This document shows, piece by piece, positions 22,358 through 35,232 of a stretch of 64,000 bases of DNA. The first letter of the stretch is position 1. The number at the start of each line of letters is the position of its first letter. Where the stretch lies: contig OZ022257.1 of NCBI GenBank assembly GCA_963978905.1, positions 5,156,965 through 5,220,964 of the forward strand, read 5' to 3'. Position numbers and translations under genes: made by a program. Source of the DNA: Trichostrongylus colubriformis (lineage: Eukaryota > Nematoda > Chromadorea > Rhabditida > Trichostrongylidae). Below the pieces are notes generated by a model. That model was given only the letters and a program-made list of their open reading frames with translations, ran no database searches and was not told where the DNA came from.

Positions 22358-25300
22358 TTACGCAGTGACCATGTCTTGAGCACCCTCATCACTGCTCCTG
22401 GACACGGGACAGGCTTGCATCCAAATTTCTGCGAACGGTGCATCCTGCTCAACGGTGACTATCGAATAAGCAAGAAGATCTGAACAATCCATTATTACCA
22501 CCGCCACAATCACCTACCATTCTTTCAAGAATATAAGTCCAATTTTTCATGAAAGTTTTCCATTTATCCGAGAAATACTTACTTAGTAATGCGGAAAAGA
22601 CTCTCGCTGCACGTTTTCTTGAAGTAGAAGCGGTTGGTATAATGGAGGACAAGGCAATGAAGCCTCTTGAACTAGAGAGCGCTCTTAAACAATAACATTT
22701 ACAAGAGTCACAACACTGAAGGAATAGGACAACACTTCAAAAATCAGGCATCCGCGAAAAGTGTTTAAGTATCCTCTCCAAAAACCTATGATCGCTCAGG
22801 GCTCTAACGCAATTCCTCCTCCAAACTGTGTTTCGATAGACAACCAACGATCCATTATCAAAACAAATCTTTCGAGCCATCAAAAACATTGTCTACAGGA
22901 GCAAACTGCTTGTAGAACGGCGACCATCTAATAAGGAACATGTTCAGGCCCCGGATTCATAGCCTCGTCCCACGAAAACGTAATGGCTTTACTGTGGCAT
23001 CGCTCGCATCACCTAGCAAATTGGACAGATGCCATAGCGTATTCGTTCAATACTTGAATAAACAGAGTGCTTACTCGAGAAGACAACGACCTTCTTCTGT
23101 CTGGAATTTTTCCTTCAAAGAATCCGGCAACGAGAACCTTGAAAAATATAGACATGTACAACAGAGGAACAGTTTCGAATTATGAGGCTCGAACTACGTA
23201 CCTTCCTGAACCGCTCTGAAGTGATTGCTCAGAGACATCGCTAGGTCGGAATGGTTCGAAAAGTTGAACAGATGATGGGCGACGATCTTGAATAATAGGA
23301 GGAGTAAAGCATAATATAACACAAATCGAGTGCTAGTGGAGAGCAAATATTGGGAGAATGGTGTGAAAATTTTTCATGGAAAAAATGAGCGCAATACCAC
23401 ATTCATACCAAATTCATTGGTTCCCGTAGTGAGACGTCGTGCTTCCTCAGCATAAGAACCGCGAGACTCCCTGGGGTGAATGCTTTCTTCAATCGGAATG
23501 TCAGCAGCCATCTGCAGTGGCTCGTTATTAATCCTCATGGAGATTTCGCTCAGCCTTTCATCCGATGGCCTGTACCTAAAAACAACAATGAACTTTATGC
23601 AATCAGCTGGAAATAAAATATGCGATCGTACCACTCTGGAGTTTCTTTCAGAAACATCTTGCTAGGTGTCTTCAGACCGTCTCTCTCCTAAATATGAACT
23701 CAATAAATAAAGAGGGATCATTTACTCAAAATTTCAATCCTGAAGGCAAAATAGGAAAAAATCTCTACCGAAGCCAGACGACTTTCTTTCTCGCGTTCGT
23801 TCAGAAACCTGTAAATTACAAAAAAACTAAACATAGCCATGGGTTTACAGGCCTTCTTTTGTCAATAACTAAGCTTTCTATGACAAACCTTAAAGGGGTC
23901 TCATTCAAGAATGCTATGTCGATATGACCACTATCGCTTTTTGAGCTCTGCAATACTCTTGTCTCTTCTAAATTACAAAGAAGCTGTCAGGTGCTCTCAC
24001 CTTGCTTGAAGACTCTTCGCTTTGATAACGCCACAGTTTGGAAGGAGATCCTCGATCGGGTGCTGTCCGCGGGTCTTCAGTTAACGCTTGCTCGTAAGTC
24101 ATCGTATCGCAAACCCTGCTTTTATAGAGTTCGATACACTCCTTAGGAAACCCTGAAGACAACACAATCGCCCAACAAGATTCTGAAACTAATGAATTCA
24201 CTAAAAGAGCATGCTGTGCTGCTGAGCGAGTACTCACGATTTCCTGCGTAGGCTGGGTAAGGTAGCAGCAACTCATGCAGAGTGGGGTATTTGCTGATCA
24301 TCGCCATAGTACCAGAACGGAGCTCTTCTTTAGTTTTTAGTAGCGAAGAATAATCAAGTTGATTTCTCTTCATGGTTTCCTGAAACACATGGGAAACTGC
24401 GAGAAGTTGTTCCTATTTCTGTGGAACTGCATGAGTCACCTACATTAACACTTTCATGAAGGGCTCTCGCTACACGATGCCGTGTTTTAAACATGGAAAA
24501 TAATCGCTCATGAAAACATTACAGGCAGATTTCTTGGTTCTTACGTAAGAAATCATTGTCTCTTCTGCATCAACTGGTCGAAAATTTCTCTTTCTTCTCT
24601 GTGCGCGTTGATCATCCAGCTCTTCGTGCAGTGGACTGAGCTCCAGCGAGAGTTTGAGAACACCATCTCTTTCGTTGACTTCTTCATCACGCCTATCTCC
24701 AGCGTCCAGTCTTGGTCTCTTGGCAGCGTTTTCTTGACCATTTTGCCGAGTGGAAACAAAGGGCGGAGTCTAAGCGAAAACACCTTGTGCAAAGCAAAAT
24801 TATAGAATCAGGAAAGCCGAGCCACCTGTCTCTTCTCAACGTTACCATCCTGTCCTGCTGTTAGATCTGCGATAGAGCCACCCCTGAATCGTATATATGA
24901 GGTAACGAGAACTGAAATCCTCACTAGCTAGCGCATGAAAGGAGATTCTGCTTGTGTGCAGACTCCATTTCCGTTAATCTTAGTCTGCGAAATTTAATTA
25001 GGCCAAGTAGCAGCCACCCAATCATGTACTGGTCATACAAACCTGAACGATTCGTTATCCAAATTGACGACTGCATCAGGTGGCGGTAAAGGTGGAAATT
25101 CTTCAAGTATTTGTGGCTCGACAGCTTGCCCCTGAAGTGCGAAACATAAAAAGGATAAAGTTTTTGGCGTTAATCAATCCCTTCTGTGGGATGCGCCGCA
25201 CATTCTAGTTCCATTCAGAATCGTGATGGCTGGTGAATGTGATGTGGCCTATACAATGACTTGCGGTGGCCAGCCGATGTACAAGTCAGTGCTTTTATTC

Positions 25301-28300
25301 TCCTAGACGAGTCTGGTACCAATTTACCGACCCCGAAGGGATGGAAGGCTTGGTTGGCCTGGGCGGGCGTTGATGCGGGATTTGATCCACGCACCATGAG
25401 AGTGGAGTGCGCGCCACCTGTCACTACACCACCTCCGCCCGTGCGAAACATACATATATCAGTGGATTCACCCAATTTAGCCGCATTTCTTTGTTTAGAC
25501 GGTAAGTGCACATGAGTGCAATGAATATTCCTATTTGTGAAATTTCAAACCTGGAGATTGTCATTTGCTTTCGGTACTGACACCTGCGAGCTGCTCTTTG
25601 ATTCCTGTATTGACTCCTTTGAACTCCCGCTTGATCGTAGATCATTCCAGTTAATACTATAAGTCGGATAACACGAAGTCGTTCACAAGAATTTGCACGC
25701 AATAAAACAACTTCTAACAAAGAATGAACGCACAATCCCTGCTTGGTCAAATCAACAGGTTCCTGATTCACATCATCGAAAAAAATGTCGGGACGTTGCC
25801 AAATCATGGGTTCGGGTTCGGCCATGGTAATATCGCAAGGACGAGCTAGCTGCACAAATCTGGTATCCTAAAAAGAACGAAGAGTAAAACACAACTGTAT
25901 ACTTGAGCTTCGACTTACTCGTTCTTCTTCGATGTCAATATTCGCATTGAACTCCTGTGCGTTATCCACAGATTTACGTTGACCCTTCCTCGCCTTACGC
26001 TTTCCCGTTTCATCGCTTAAATGAGTAAAACTAGGAGTTGACGTCATGATAGAAGAATACATTATGTATGCTGGGACAACCGATACATTCATGTACACTT
26101 CGTACATGTATTAAAAAAGTAGTGCCATAAATGAGCTGCAACTCTCGAATTGCAACGGAACACGATGTTCACACGCTACCGCGTTGCAGATTGCTGGCAT
26201 AGCAATGATAAGCCGAAGCAAGACAAACGGAAGCAAGACAAAAATCTTCCAAAATCCTGATAAAGTTTGCACCAAAGATATTCAAGGTAAACAGCGTAAA
26301 AGGGTAGCTCAGAATGTTACATCGAGAAAAGATTAGGAAAATGAGAAATGTTTTCCTCGATGTTTTTTCTAAACCATCTCAACCACACCTCTTCGATAGG
26401 TAGCCATCGTCATATAGTTCTTCCATTGGCAGACGCTTGCATGCTTCATACGCCGACTGAACATCACCTGCAATGATATGGCAGCAGATGATTTGAGACT
26501 ATAAAACTTGAGCGTTTGAAGCGCTACTGCTACTTTTGAACTGAGAGGATTACTCACGCAAGAAGAAAGCCGTCTGCCGATCAAGGATGAGAACCGTTCC
26601 ATATAATAACTGCCCAAGTAAGTAAAGCGAAAACTTCGATGTTAGATCTGCTTCTCCACTTCTCGCAGAAGGCACGAATTCCACAAGATCATGACTACAG
26701 AAAAACTTAATTAGGGTCAAATCAAGTCCGGGGGGAGACGCAATTTTGCGTCGACGTCGAAACCCCTTTCCCTCCCTAGGCTTAGGCTAAAATTGATATC
26801 TCCTTCTTCTGCATAAAAAAGCATATGTCAAAGCATAGGTCTCATCAGTTTTAGCCTAAGCCAAGGGAGGGAAAGAAGCTTTAACGTGGGTGAAACGTCG
26901 ACGCAAAGTTGCGTCTCCCCCCCGACTTGATTTGACCCCTTAATTACTCATGTAACGGAAGACTTTTAGAAAAAGGAAAATTTCGGATGAGTGTGAGGGA
27001 AGTTCTCAATGTTATAGAACTTCTACAAAGTTCTAAGGAAGTGATGAAAGTGTAGAGCAATACACACATTACTTCTCTACACACGTCTCAAATAAATGTC
27101 ATCCTGGGCTTTTGAAGAAAAGATTGCATCAGAGAAACCTACACATCATTACAGCTGCATTGAAAGAGACCATTTTCTAAATTGTTTTACACACAAGAGA
27201 ACTGCTAGCGATCCGAAATTACGAGCATCATAATTCAAAAAGTAAGGCTCATTCATAGTTGTGACCACCGTCAGAGTTTGCGATTGAAATTTTGCGGTGT
27301 CGAGTGACGGCTCGTTGTGTCCAATATTGCCATGCTGGTATTCGCGGGTGTTTATAGGAGGCTCTTCAAAGTTCAGTAAAGAGGAATGGAAGACGGGACC
27401 ACCACACTGCCTCTTCCTTTTATACAGAACAGGATGAGCTCATAAGATGAAAATGGAAAACAACGATCCCTAACTTCCAACTTCATTGCAAGCATCAGTC
27501 ATACGGGATAGGCCGCGGTCATACTTTAGGCTGAGGTTATACCGTGCGGACCGTCCGGTCCACACGATAGAATTATCGCAAAATTGCAGACCACGACGCA
27601 CGCTACAGTAGTTGCGCGCGCACTACCCAGCTTTTGGAAGCTTCGGAAACAACTTCGGAAACGAAAACACGTCATGTAAAACAACAAATAAATAAACATG
27701 TTACACTTACACGCAATCACAAACGAAACGAAAAAAATTGAGGCACAATACAGAGATGCACCGAATATTCAAAAGCTGGGTAGTGCGCGCGCAATTACTG
27801 TAGCGTGCGTCGTGGTGTGCAACTTTGCGATAATTCTATCGTGTGGACCGTGCGGAACGTCCGGACCGGTCGGACCGGACGGTCCGCACGGTATAACCTC
27901 AGCCTTACGTGTCTGCGGCAGGGCGAGGCCGCGTATCTTGCGTCTCCACACTGCCTCGTTGCCTGCGTCATCTCTGCACCTCCCCCGTGCCACTCTCTCT
28001 CGCTGCCTGTGAGAGAGAGTGGCAAGGGGGAGGTGCAGAGATGACACAGGCAACGAGGCAGTATGGAGACGCAAGATACGCGGCCATGCCCTGCCGCAGA
28101 CACGTAAAGTATGACGGCGGCCATATGGTTGTGGAGGAATCTCTACACTAAACCGCTTCTACAGGGCGATCGTCGTCTTTCCCACCTTCGTCGCCTTTGA
28201 AATCCACGGATCTTCGTTAATAGTTGTTGCCGTCGTCGGGCTAGTAGGCGCTTTTGGCTTTTGCCGGCACTGTTTTTAATGTTGCGTTTGCAGTAGTAAT

Positions 28301-30676
28301 TTCGTGGGCATGGAGTGTTCTGAACAATTTGGGTGCTGTTTTTTGGTCGGTAATTTGCGGAAATATCCGCAGTGAGACGTTCTGTGAGCGAAGGGTTTTA
28401 CTGGAGGGCGTTGAGTAGTTACGTTTTGGCGGGTGAACGGATGGTGGGTCTGAGTTTGAGAGCTTGCCTTTTGGCCAGTCTGGCCTTTGAAAATGATCCA
28501 CCTAAGAACCTCGTTCGGCAAAGCAGGACACGGATAATCTGGACGGCAAGGTTTCAAGAAGAGATAACTTGGAAAGTGCCTCCAGATTCATTTGATGCTC
28601 TAGATGCATTCGATGCGTAATACACTGCAGGTATCTGGCTAAAATGCTCCCATCGTCAAAGCATAGTGCGCATCAAGATAACATAAACGAATAAAAATTC
28701 AAAATTATAAAATGACAGATAATACAAATGAATGGCTGGAATAGGCAGCACTACATGATGTTAAGATGAAAACGAATGAAAAGGAGCTTACCAGACATTG
28801 GAGACAGAAGTTTCTACAATAGCTCTTCTACTGAGTCTTTTGATGGAGCCACATGTGGCAGCCCTCCTATAAATGAGGAATTTTTTGACTTCGCAATGGA
28901 GATAAAAACATAATGTTAGTACTGCATACAGAAAGAACATCTTAAGATTTTTGTGGGACTGGTAGTGCCTTTTTTCTTAAAATTTTATCTAAGTCTCAAG
29001 AGAAAACGGATCGCTGAGGGAATCACACTCTTTTCAGAAGGTCTTTGTCTTTCACCACTCTGCACGAGGGGATTGTATAGCATCTCTTCCACAGCCCAAA
29101 CGGAACATACACTCTTAGCTTCCTGATTTTGGTATCTGTTCGCAAAAAAAAAAAAAAATCCAGCACTACTCGAACCACATCGTGAGCTGCGTCCGTTGTT
29201 GTGGTGTCAGCAAATCGACAGAAAAGGATAAAGATGCGTGCGAATAAAAGTTTCGCGGAAACGTGGAATCTTCGGGCAGTACTCGATACATAGCGACTTC
29301 TTCATTACATGCAGTCGAAAGCGGGGACGGCTTAAGTGGAGGAATGCTCAACAGGGGTCGTATTTTGGGCATAAAACATGGGGGAACTCGTATATTGGAA
29401 TTTTAGCCGACTATTGCCGAAGAACAAGGAGATTTTGGACCGGTGATCCGATACTGAAAAGTCGTCTCCACAATTATACTTTGTTGCAGATAACAATGCA
29501 GTGACTGTCGCCTGACATCCCCTGTCGGGAAGACGGCTTGAAAATGAGCTGAGCAGATGCCTCACCAGCATCATCGAGATATGGAAGGGGCTTTTTTCTC
29601 ACCACAAATTTTACTCGATGCCGGACTACTGTTGCCGAGGATTGGGGAATAAGAAACGGAAACAGGGTAATGAAATTGGTACTTCTAACGAAAAAGTGAA
29701 ATCAGTGAAGAGAAGTAGATACTTTTTGAGTAGGAGAATCATGAAAATGGGAGAAAACCGAGATGCCGATAGTTTCCAACGACTGCGAACACACTAGCGC
29801 TCCCACAGTTTTCTTGATTGACTCTTGTTTACCCTTTTCCATATTCCATTCCCTCGCGCCTATAGGAATCCGAATCTCTTTTAGGATTATGCTGCGTTCA
29901 TACCCCACTCAATGAGATTTTTGGCGCGCACCAGCACCGGCGCATTCGCAGCTTGGGATTTTTGGCGATGTCACGAACCACCACGTCAGTCCATTTGCAT
30001 TGGGGCAAATAGCCAGAATGGCGGACGCGCCAATACTCTCGTTTTCTCGGTCGATACGTATCTTATGTATGACGAAATGCGCAATTCTCTCAAATGGCGG
30101 ATGCGCTCCTTTTCTCGATCGGTGCGTAAATTTAACTTTACGCTGTGCGCCAGAAATCCCATTCAGTTGAATGAACGCAGCCTTATGCCACTAAGTCCGC
30201 AACCATGAAGGCTGCCTAATGCAAAATCGCAAAATCGCGAAGTTTGACATCGCCTAAGGATGCTTTCATAGTACTGGAAACAGATATGGCAATTGGATAG
30301 GAACTGGATACGCTTCGACCTGCTACCTGTGCATTTTGTGGGCTAGGTTTAAATAAGTATTGATCGGTAAAATCGTGGATTAAGTGTAGAATTGCCATAT
30401 CTGACCTTCTCCAGCAAATTCCACGATTCAACCATTTCCGTGAATACGTATTTTGCCCCACCCGTGAATCCATCGCTTTCACAACTTTAAACGCGGGCCA
30501 GTTGAAAAAAAAAACGTATCGAGTCCGAAGATAGCTGGTAGCAAGCAGAGTTCAACTCTATTTCAAGATTGAACATATCTTCAACGTTATTCTATGGCTT
30601 TCAAACGTACTGGCACTCACCAAACCAAAGCGAACTTTGCATCACGACAGGTAAACAATTGAACTGAGAAGAACAT
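22358..30676 (-). CDS. rec-8: Meiotic cohesin kleisin REC-8
   Basis: Kleisin subunit that closes the meiotic cohesin ring by binding SMC3 (N-terminus) and SMC1 (C-terminus). Eighteen exons in continuous phase give 639 aa: 30621-30676, 28792-28866, 26558-26694, 26389-26467, 25919-26030, 25734-25867, 25551-25629, 25043-25131, 24826-24883, 24545-24769, 24238-24379, 24001-24152, 23632-23687, 23409-23575, 23202-23286, 23075-23137, 22583-22671 and 22358-22479. The start MFFSVQLF..KFALVWRAATCGS fits the Rad21/Rec8 N-terminal domain, followed by KFSLYLLGQLLYG. Mid-region: EPMIWQRPDIFFDD and acidic or Ser-rich linkers. The C-terminal winged helix is SRKRAARVFSALL then VTVEQDAPFAEIW. KFSLYL and RAARVF resemble REC8 more than RAD21. 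The first two introns (1.75 and 2.1 kb) are packed with palindromic repeats; the others are short. A COH-3/4-type paralogue is the main alternative. Confidence 0.88.
26714..26939. mobile_element. Palindromic MITE family E, copy 1
   Basis: A 226-bp palindrome beginning GGGTCAAATCAAGTCCGG and ending CCGACTTGATTTGACCCC. Inner arms carry CGACGTCGAA and CTTAGGCTAAAA, mirrored as TTTTAGCCTAAG. It is flanked on each side by TTAATTA (26707-26713 and 26940-26946), a likely target duplication. It sits just upstream of the third rec-8 exon, inside intron 2. Confidence 0.8.
27529..27905. repeat. Long inverted repeat F in rec-8 intron 2
   Basis: Arms 27529-27635 and about 27769-27905 are inverted copies. 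The left starts GGCTGAGGTTATACCGTGCGG and the right ends CCGCACGGTATAACCTCAGCC. The right arm carries an extra run of GTCCGGACCGGTCGGAC-type short repeats. The spacer is AT-rich. The antisense ORFs across it follow from the palindrome. Confidence 0.8.
27906..28108. mobile_element. Palindromic MITE G next to repeat F
   Basis: A nearly perfect palindrome of about 200 bp directly abutting repeat F. The left arm reads TTACGTGTCTGCGGCAGGGC ... GTGCCACTCTCTC and the right arm GAGAGAGTGGCA ... GCCCTGCCGCAGACACGTAA. The GC-rich arms meet at a short centre near 28008. No coding capacity is inferred. Confidence 0.8.
28480..28560 (+). repeat. Repeat segment shared with 4765-4845
   Basis: About 80 bp matching the tail of the repeat block in the inos-1 intron, in the same orientation, ending GGTTTCAAGAAGAGATAAC. 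It marks a dispersed element whose full limits I could not define. It lies in rec-8 intron 2. Confidence 0.45.
29885..30205. mobile_element. Degenerate inverted-repeat element L in rec-8 intron 1
   Basis: Imperfect terminal inverted repeats of about 45 bp: ATGCTGCGTTCATACC..GGCGCGCACC at the left and GCTGTGCGCC..TTGAATGAACGCAGCCT at the right. The interior has a direct repeat (GGCGGACGCGCCAATACTC against GGCGGATGCGCTCC). The + strand ORF at 29912-30208 lies wholly inside and is treated as non-coding. Confidence 0.5.
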
Positions 30677-32022
30677 CTTGTAGCCCGACAAGCGAATCCA
30701 GCAAGGTAGAAGAGACTGAGGAGAAGTTCTTGGAGGACGCCGGCGTCAGCCATTCCAATCTGTCACGAGTCCCTGCACAGACTTTCCTTCGTGGTAGGAC
30801 CTCTTGCCATAGCGTTGTTGGGTAGTATGCTACCGGGTGGGAGGTTCTATGAGGATCTAAAGAAGCACTTTAATTAAGATAGGGTTGGAAAGTAGGGGTT
30901 TCGTGCTTAGTTATGGTTTCATGGTGCTATCACAATTAGGAGGGGGCATCCTATAAAAAGAAGTTGCTCATCCAAGTATCTCGGAGAGATCTTTGAGGGG
31001 ATTGCACAATCAGGCGTGTATTTTTACCGAAGTCTCTGAGGAGGAAGAAAGGAGCTCCTTTCCTTTTTCTAGGCTTAGGTAAAAAATAATGTTTACAGAG
31101 AGGTGCCCCTCCCCCCCTCCCACCCACCTAACTGCGATCGCACCGTTCTCTGGGATTTATCCAAGAAGGACTTTATGTTGTTTGAAAGCGTGCGAAATTC
31201 ACAACGGTGACTTTTTGCCGTAGTTTATCCAAAAAAAAGAGCCCAATCTACCTGAATGGTTTTCCTCGAAGATTTCAACCGTTGATCCTGGCCAGATCAC
31301 CGTTGAGCAACTTTGCTAAGGATGTCCACTGCAATCAATTTCCCCTATGAATACAGTCGATTCCCGCAATTTCAGACTGTCATTTTATCCTTTTATTGAA
31401 GATTAAGAAGGGTGAAATATTCTATGATTTATTTGTCTGTTTATTTCACAGTTTGGCACACTGTTGGGTCCAGGGAAATAAGTGAAGAATAGTAGTAGAA
31501 GTACATTTCATCTGCACGTATTTTATGCGACGATTTACAGTAATAGCGGGAGATTTGCCGGTCTATTTCATCCTTCTATATCACTGTGATACCTATGAAT
31601 GGCCTTGACAGGACGGGAACTTCGTTGGGTTTATCAGAGCTCAGCCTGATTATCAATTCAACGTTGAGGGCTCAATCACTCGAGGCGCCGCTGTAACGAT
31701 GCTTACTATGAGATCGAATCTTCCTAAAGTACAGTTTGTTTCCCCCAATGGGCAGTTCATGGGAAGCATTCCCTTATCAAACTAACTACCACCCCCAAAC
31801 GTCGTCTGGCTGCACAAGATCTCTCACCAGCTACAGCTGCCACAGGTTGTTGTGGCTTGTAGCCACAACCCGCGGTCACCCCCTCTTCGTAGGGGGCGGG
31901 ACTAGGATAGGCTCATATCTTATTACCAGTTGTCTGGCGCACACTACTGTGCGCGAAACACCGCGTCAGTAGGTCGACTGAAATTGCTCTTCTTCTTGAG
32001 GACAGAGTATTTTCATTGCACG

Positions 32023-32500
32023 CTCTACTCACCGTTGGAGGAGCTTAACTTGGTGCATGGGTGCTCTTTACTTCCTCTCCCATATTCTACCCATACCACA
32101 CTTGTCCCCATCTCCACAGGTCGTTTTTCATGTAACGTCCTAGCTCCGCCCATCACCACAAACGCTCCTGCCCAGGCGTCTTTCATGACTTCCATAAACT
32201 CATCCCTGACCTCATTGCATCTTCCCCCAGGTATGGGGCACATTCAAACTCAATTAACCACTTTCGGTCTGAAAACGAAATATTACAGGGCACGCCCACC
32301 GTGGGTGGAGCTTAACTTGGTCCATATGTGGTCTTTACCTCCTGTCCCATATCCTACCCATAGCACACTTGTCCCCATCTCCACAGATCGTTTTTCATAT
32401 AATATCTAATATCGTGACAGATGGACGGACAAAGGGACGGATGGACGGACGGAGGGACGTACAGACAGACGAAACGTTTTATATAGGGATAGGGATGTTC
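32023..32500. repeat. Direct repeat with (GACG)-rich tail, retroposon-like 3' end
   Basis: Two direct copies of about 110 bp (32023-32137 and 32291-32402) share GAGCTTAACTTGGT, CACACTTGTCCCCATCTCCA and CGTTTTTCATATAA-type text. The second is followed by GGACGGATGGACGGACGGAGG and ACGTTTTATATAGGGATAGGG. Tails of this GACGGACGG..TTTATATA type are common at 3' ends of RTE-like LINEs and their SINEs in invertebrates. No reverse transcriptase ORF is visible, so only a non-autonomous or truncated copy is inferred. Confidence 0.45.
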
Positions 32501-32965
32501 TGCCCGAATCAGGGTATTCATTGCTTTTATAAGGACAAATAATATATCCACTGAACCACTGTTTCTAAAAGAGATAGTATCTCTCAGCTACAAGCGGCAC
32601 CCTTCCGCCTAGTCACCACACAGGTCTTGGTGAGACCATACAATATGCTTTGTTATGAGTTTAGCTGGTGCATGATACTGAGACTCCGTAGAGTTGATCA
32701 CAAGAAGAGAAGCAATTGCTGATGGTCAAATTCCACCTTCGTCATCATCGACTTGCCTGATATGCATCTCTACCCATCCGGTGAGAACCAGGCGAATAAG
32801 GGTAACGGCTCGTAGTCACAACAGTCAGGGCAGAGAGACCCAGAGTTAGTGAGCCACTTGTAGAGGAGACGAAAAGGGACAAAGAATGAACGCTCTGAGT
32901 ACGAGACGAGATTGAAATCGAAATGAAGGTCGTAAGGCAACATTTCTTCATGTCCTTATTAGGTA

Positions 32966-33129
32966 CGGTCCAGTTCGCAGCGCTTGGTAGGGCGTGCTGG
33001 AGGGACTTGGGTGAGAGTGTATCAAAGTCTCTCACCCAGCCACACACTCTCACTCTCGTCACGCACTCTCACTCTCGCCACTCACCAAGTCCGCAAGCCA
33101 CGCCCAATCAAGCGCAGTGAAATGGACTG
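32966..33129. mobile_element. TA-flanked palindromic MITE family D, copy 2
   Basis: Second copy of family D, with TA at 32964-32965 and 33130-33131. Ends: CGGTCCAGTTCGCAGCGCTT and GCGCAGTGAAATGGACTG. The interior has ACTTGGGTGAGAGTGTATCA and its inverse fragments, with CACTCTCACTCTCG tandem runs in the centre. Confidence 0.7.
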
Positions 33130-35232
33130 TAAACGGTTTTTATGGTATCACATAACACATTACCCCATAACCCTTAGGAGGAGTTGTAAGTCAAACAGAT
33201 AAGGTAGTATTATATTTTACCTTCTTCGCTTACTAACGCTCCTAAGGCCTCCATAATCTGCGGTGCCGGAGGTAGGGCGTGGCTGCGTTATCTCTGCGTC
33301 TCTGCTCGTGTCACTCGGCCTCATTGCTTGTGAACGCAGCCACACTCCGCTGCAGAGTATGAAGGCAACCTTACCATGAGTCGTAGAACCATTCAGCATT
33401 CAGAAATTCGAAATTGACATCTATTGGGATTAACTCATCTCCTCAATACATCCCTTAAGATGTACGGCAAAATGGTGTCTCTTTTCCGACTTTTTAATTG
33501 CTTTGTCTTTTTTTCATTTCCGAAGCGATCGAGGCCGAATTTCATGACACCCGTTGTCAGCAAATAGCAAAAACAAAAAATAAAATCTTTTTCCTACCTT
33601 TGGTACTTGTCGTGGGCCTGCTTTCGCGCCCTCTGCATCCCTCAAAAGGGTGATGCAGACAACGAGGTCGGCTAAGCCAGCTTACGTCATCGCTACCACC
33701 GCACCAAAGGGCACCCAGGAGAAGATACTTTGGAACTTGCCATTTCATTTTCAGATAGCACATCTACCCAGTTCCAATTACTCATTATCCCGAAAGGTGT
33801 CCTTAAGTCTACCAAAGATCAACTTTACAAATTAACATGTCACGGGTATTACCAACTACGGCAGCAATAATGAGCCGGTTTAAGGTAATGGTGGAAAAAA
33901 TAAACAATAAAGAAACTCCTTCCTTCGTCGTCTATTCGTACACCCTTCAGAGCGCGCTGTCATATCTATGTGGCATATACAATTCCCTAGTAAGTGCCCC
34001 GATTATGATAAGCAATTTTTAATGCAATATTTATTAGGCCTGTTCTTGCCTCCATCTCTCCGTCTACCTTCATAGAAACCGCTGTATCACAGTACTTTAC
34101 ATTTCCACGAACAAACGTAACACCATCGGCTAGCACTTTGCATTCGTTCTAAAGTACACATGAAGGACAGCACGGTGTTAAACAGGAACCTCGTCAGTAT
34201 TGCCGTTTTTAGACCCTGTGACTGTTGACATGGTTTGGCGCTGTGCGAATAGTTTCGCCACGAATTTAAACACGAACTAGTTCTGCGTGCTGAACACCCT
34301 AAACATCACAATGTGATTTAAATAGTTTTATGTGATCCTATACATAATAATGATAATGTACACATTCGTATGGAATACCCGAAAATCGTGCGGTCTCGTA
34401 CAACAAAAAAAAAATCGAAAAACATATAGAGATAAAAACAATTGAGATGTTGGTGTTCGCATCAGGACTACACATATTGGCAGCTATAGCAGTAGATAGA
34501 ATGCTTAACGGAAAATGAACGAGACACATCAGAAAATAAGCACAAAGACTTCGTTGAAGATTCCTTAAATGAAAGTATATTCATTACCGATATAGATTCG
34601 GTATAAATCACTAAGAAGCAATAGAAACAACAAAAGAAGAACCTATCGGCAGTTATACAAAAGTGGGCTCGCTTGTCACATAGAACGCTGCAGAACTTAG
34701 GGTAAAACCTTCACTTAACTAACTATCGGCAAATTTGCAGCCAGCGCCTGGCCGCGACACTCCGTCACCGCCACCCAATTTTTTCTTTTGAGGCTGACTG
34801 TGCGCTTACCGAATATAGCCGCGAGGGAGGAAACATATCTGGTAGACCAATGCATGCTCTTCGTAAAAATGGAATAAATAACATAAATAACATATCTGTC
34901 AGAGAAGTGAAAATCGACAAAATATAATAACAGCACGGACAATTGTCAATATAAACTGCATGTCGGGACCTAGTGAAAAAACTTCAAATGTACAGTTGAT
35001 AAAATTGTTTCAGTAGGAGAAATTATATGGTCGCAGTAACCCGGATCACTATAAAAAGGAATACGAATGGCAACGAGAGAAGATAAAACCCGAGCACAAT
35101 AACAGATGTGGGCCTCGAGCAGTACTACATGTACTGAGAATGAGCATATTTGAAAGGCTGCATTCTAGAGCTGACCGACATGGATGCTCTTTCACAAATA
35201 AACGGGTGCCTAGGAGCATCACATCGGAATCT

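Larger units (their letters stand above)
30677..35232. other. Intergenic stretch between rec-8 and the polo-like kinase
   Basis: 4.6 kb without a recognised gene. It contains the rec-8 promoter (low end), a C-rich run near 31110, and a direct repeat with a GACGGACGG tail (32023-32500). It also holds MITE D copy 2 (32966-33129) and a GC-rich partial hairpin around 33228-33380. Short ORFs at 31736-32409 fall in repeats. The 3' UTR of the kinase lies at the high end. Confidence 0.55.

Noticed and set aside
23769..23808. 40-bp block with splice signals inside rec-8 (apparent FLNEREKES peptide)
   Set aside because: Including it shifts phase and creates a stop in the next exon; skipping it keeps phase between 24001-24152 and 23632-23687.
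27240..27435. Open - strand stretch within rec-8 intron 2 that looked like an extra rec-8 exon
   Set aside because: Exons 28792-28866 and 26558-26694 already join in phase and in line with the REC8 N-terminal domain; adding it would break the domain.
26714..28151. Several overlapping ORFs of 60-110 codons on both strands
   Set aside because: They fall in palindromes E, F and G, where one open frame automatically gives another on the opposite strand.
31930..32409. 159-codon + strand ORF
   Set aside because: It spans two copies of a 110-bp direct repeat and part of a retroposon-like tail, and shows no protein motif.
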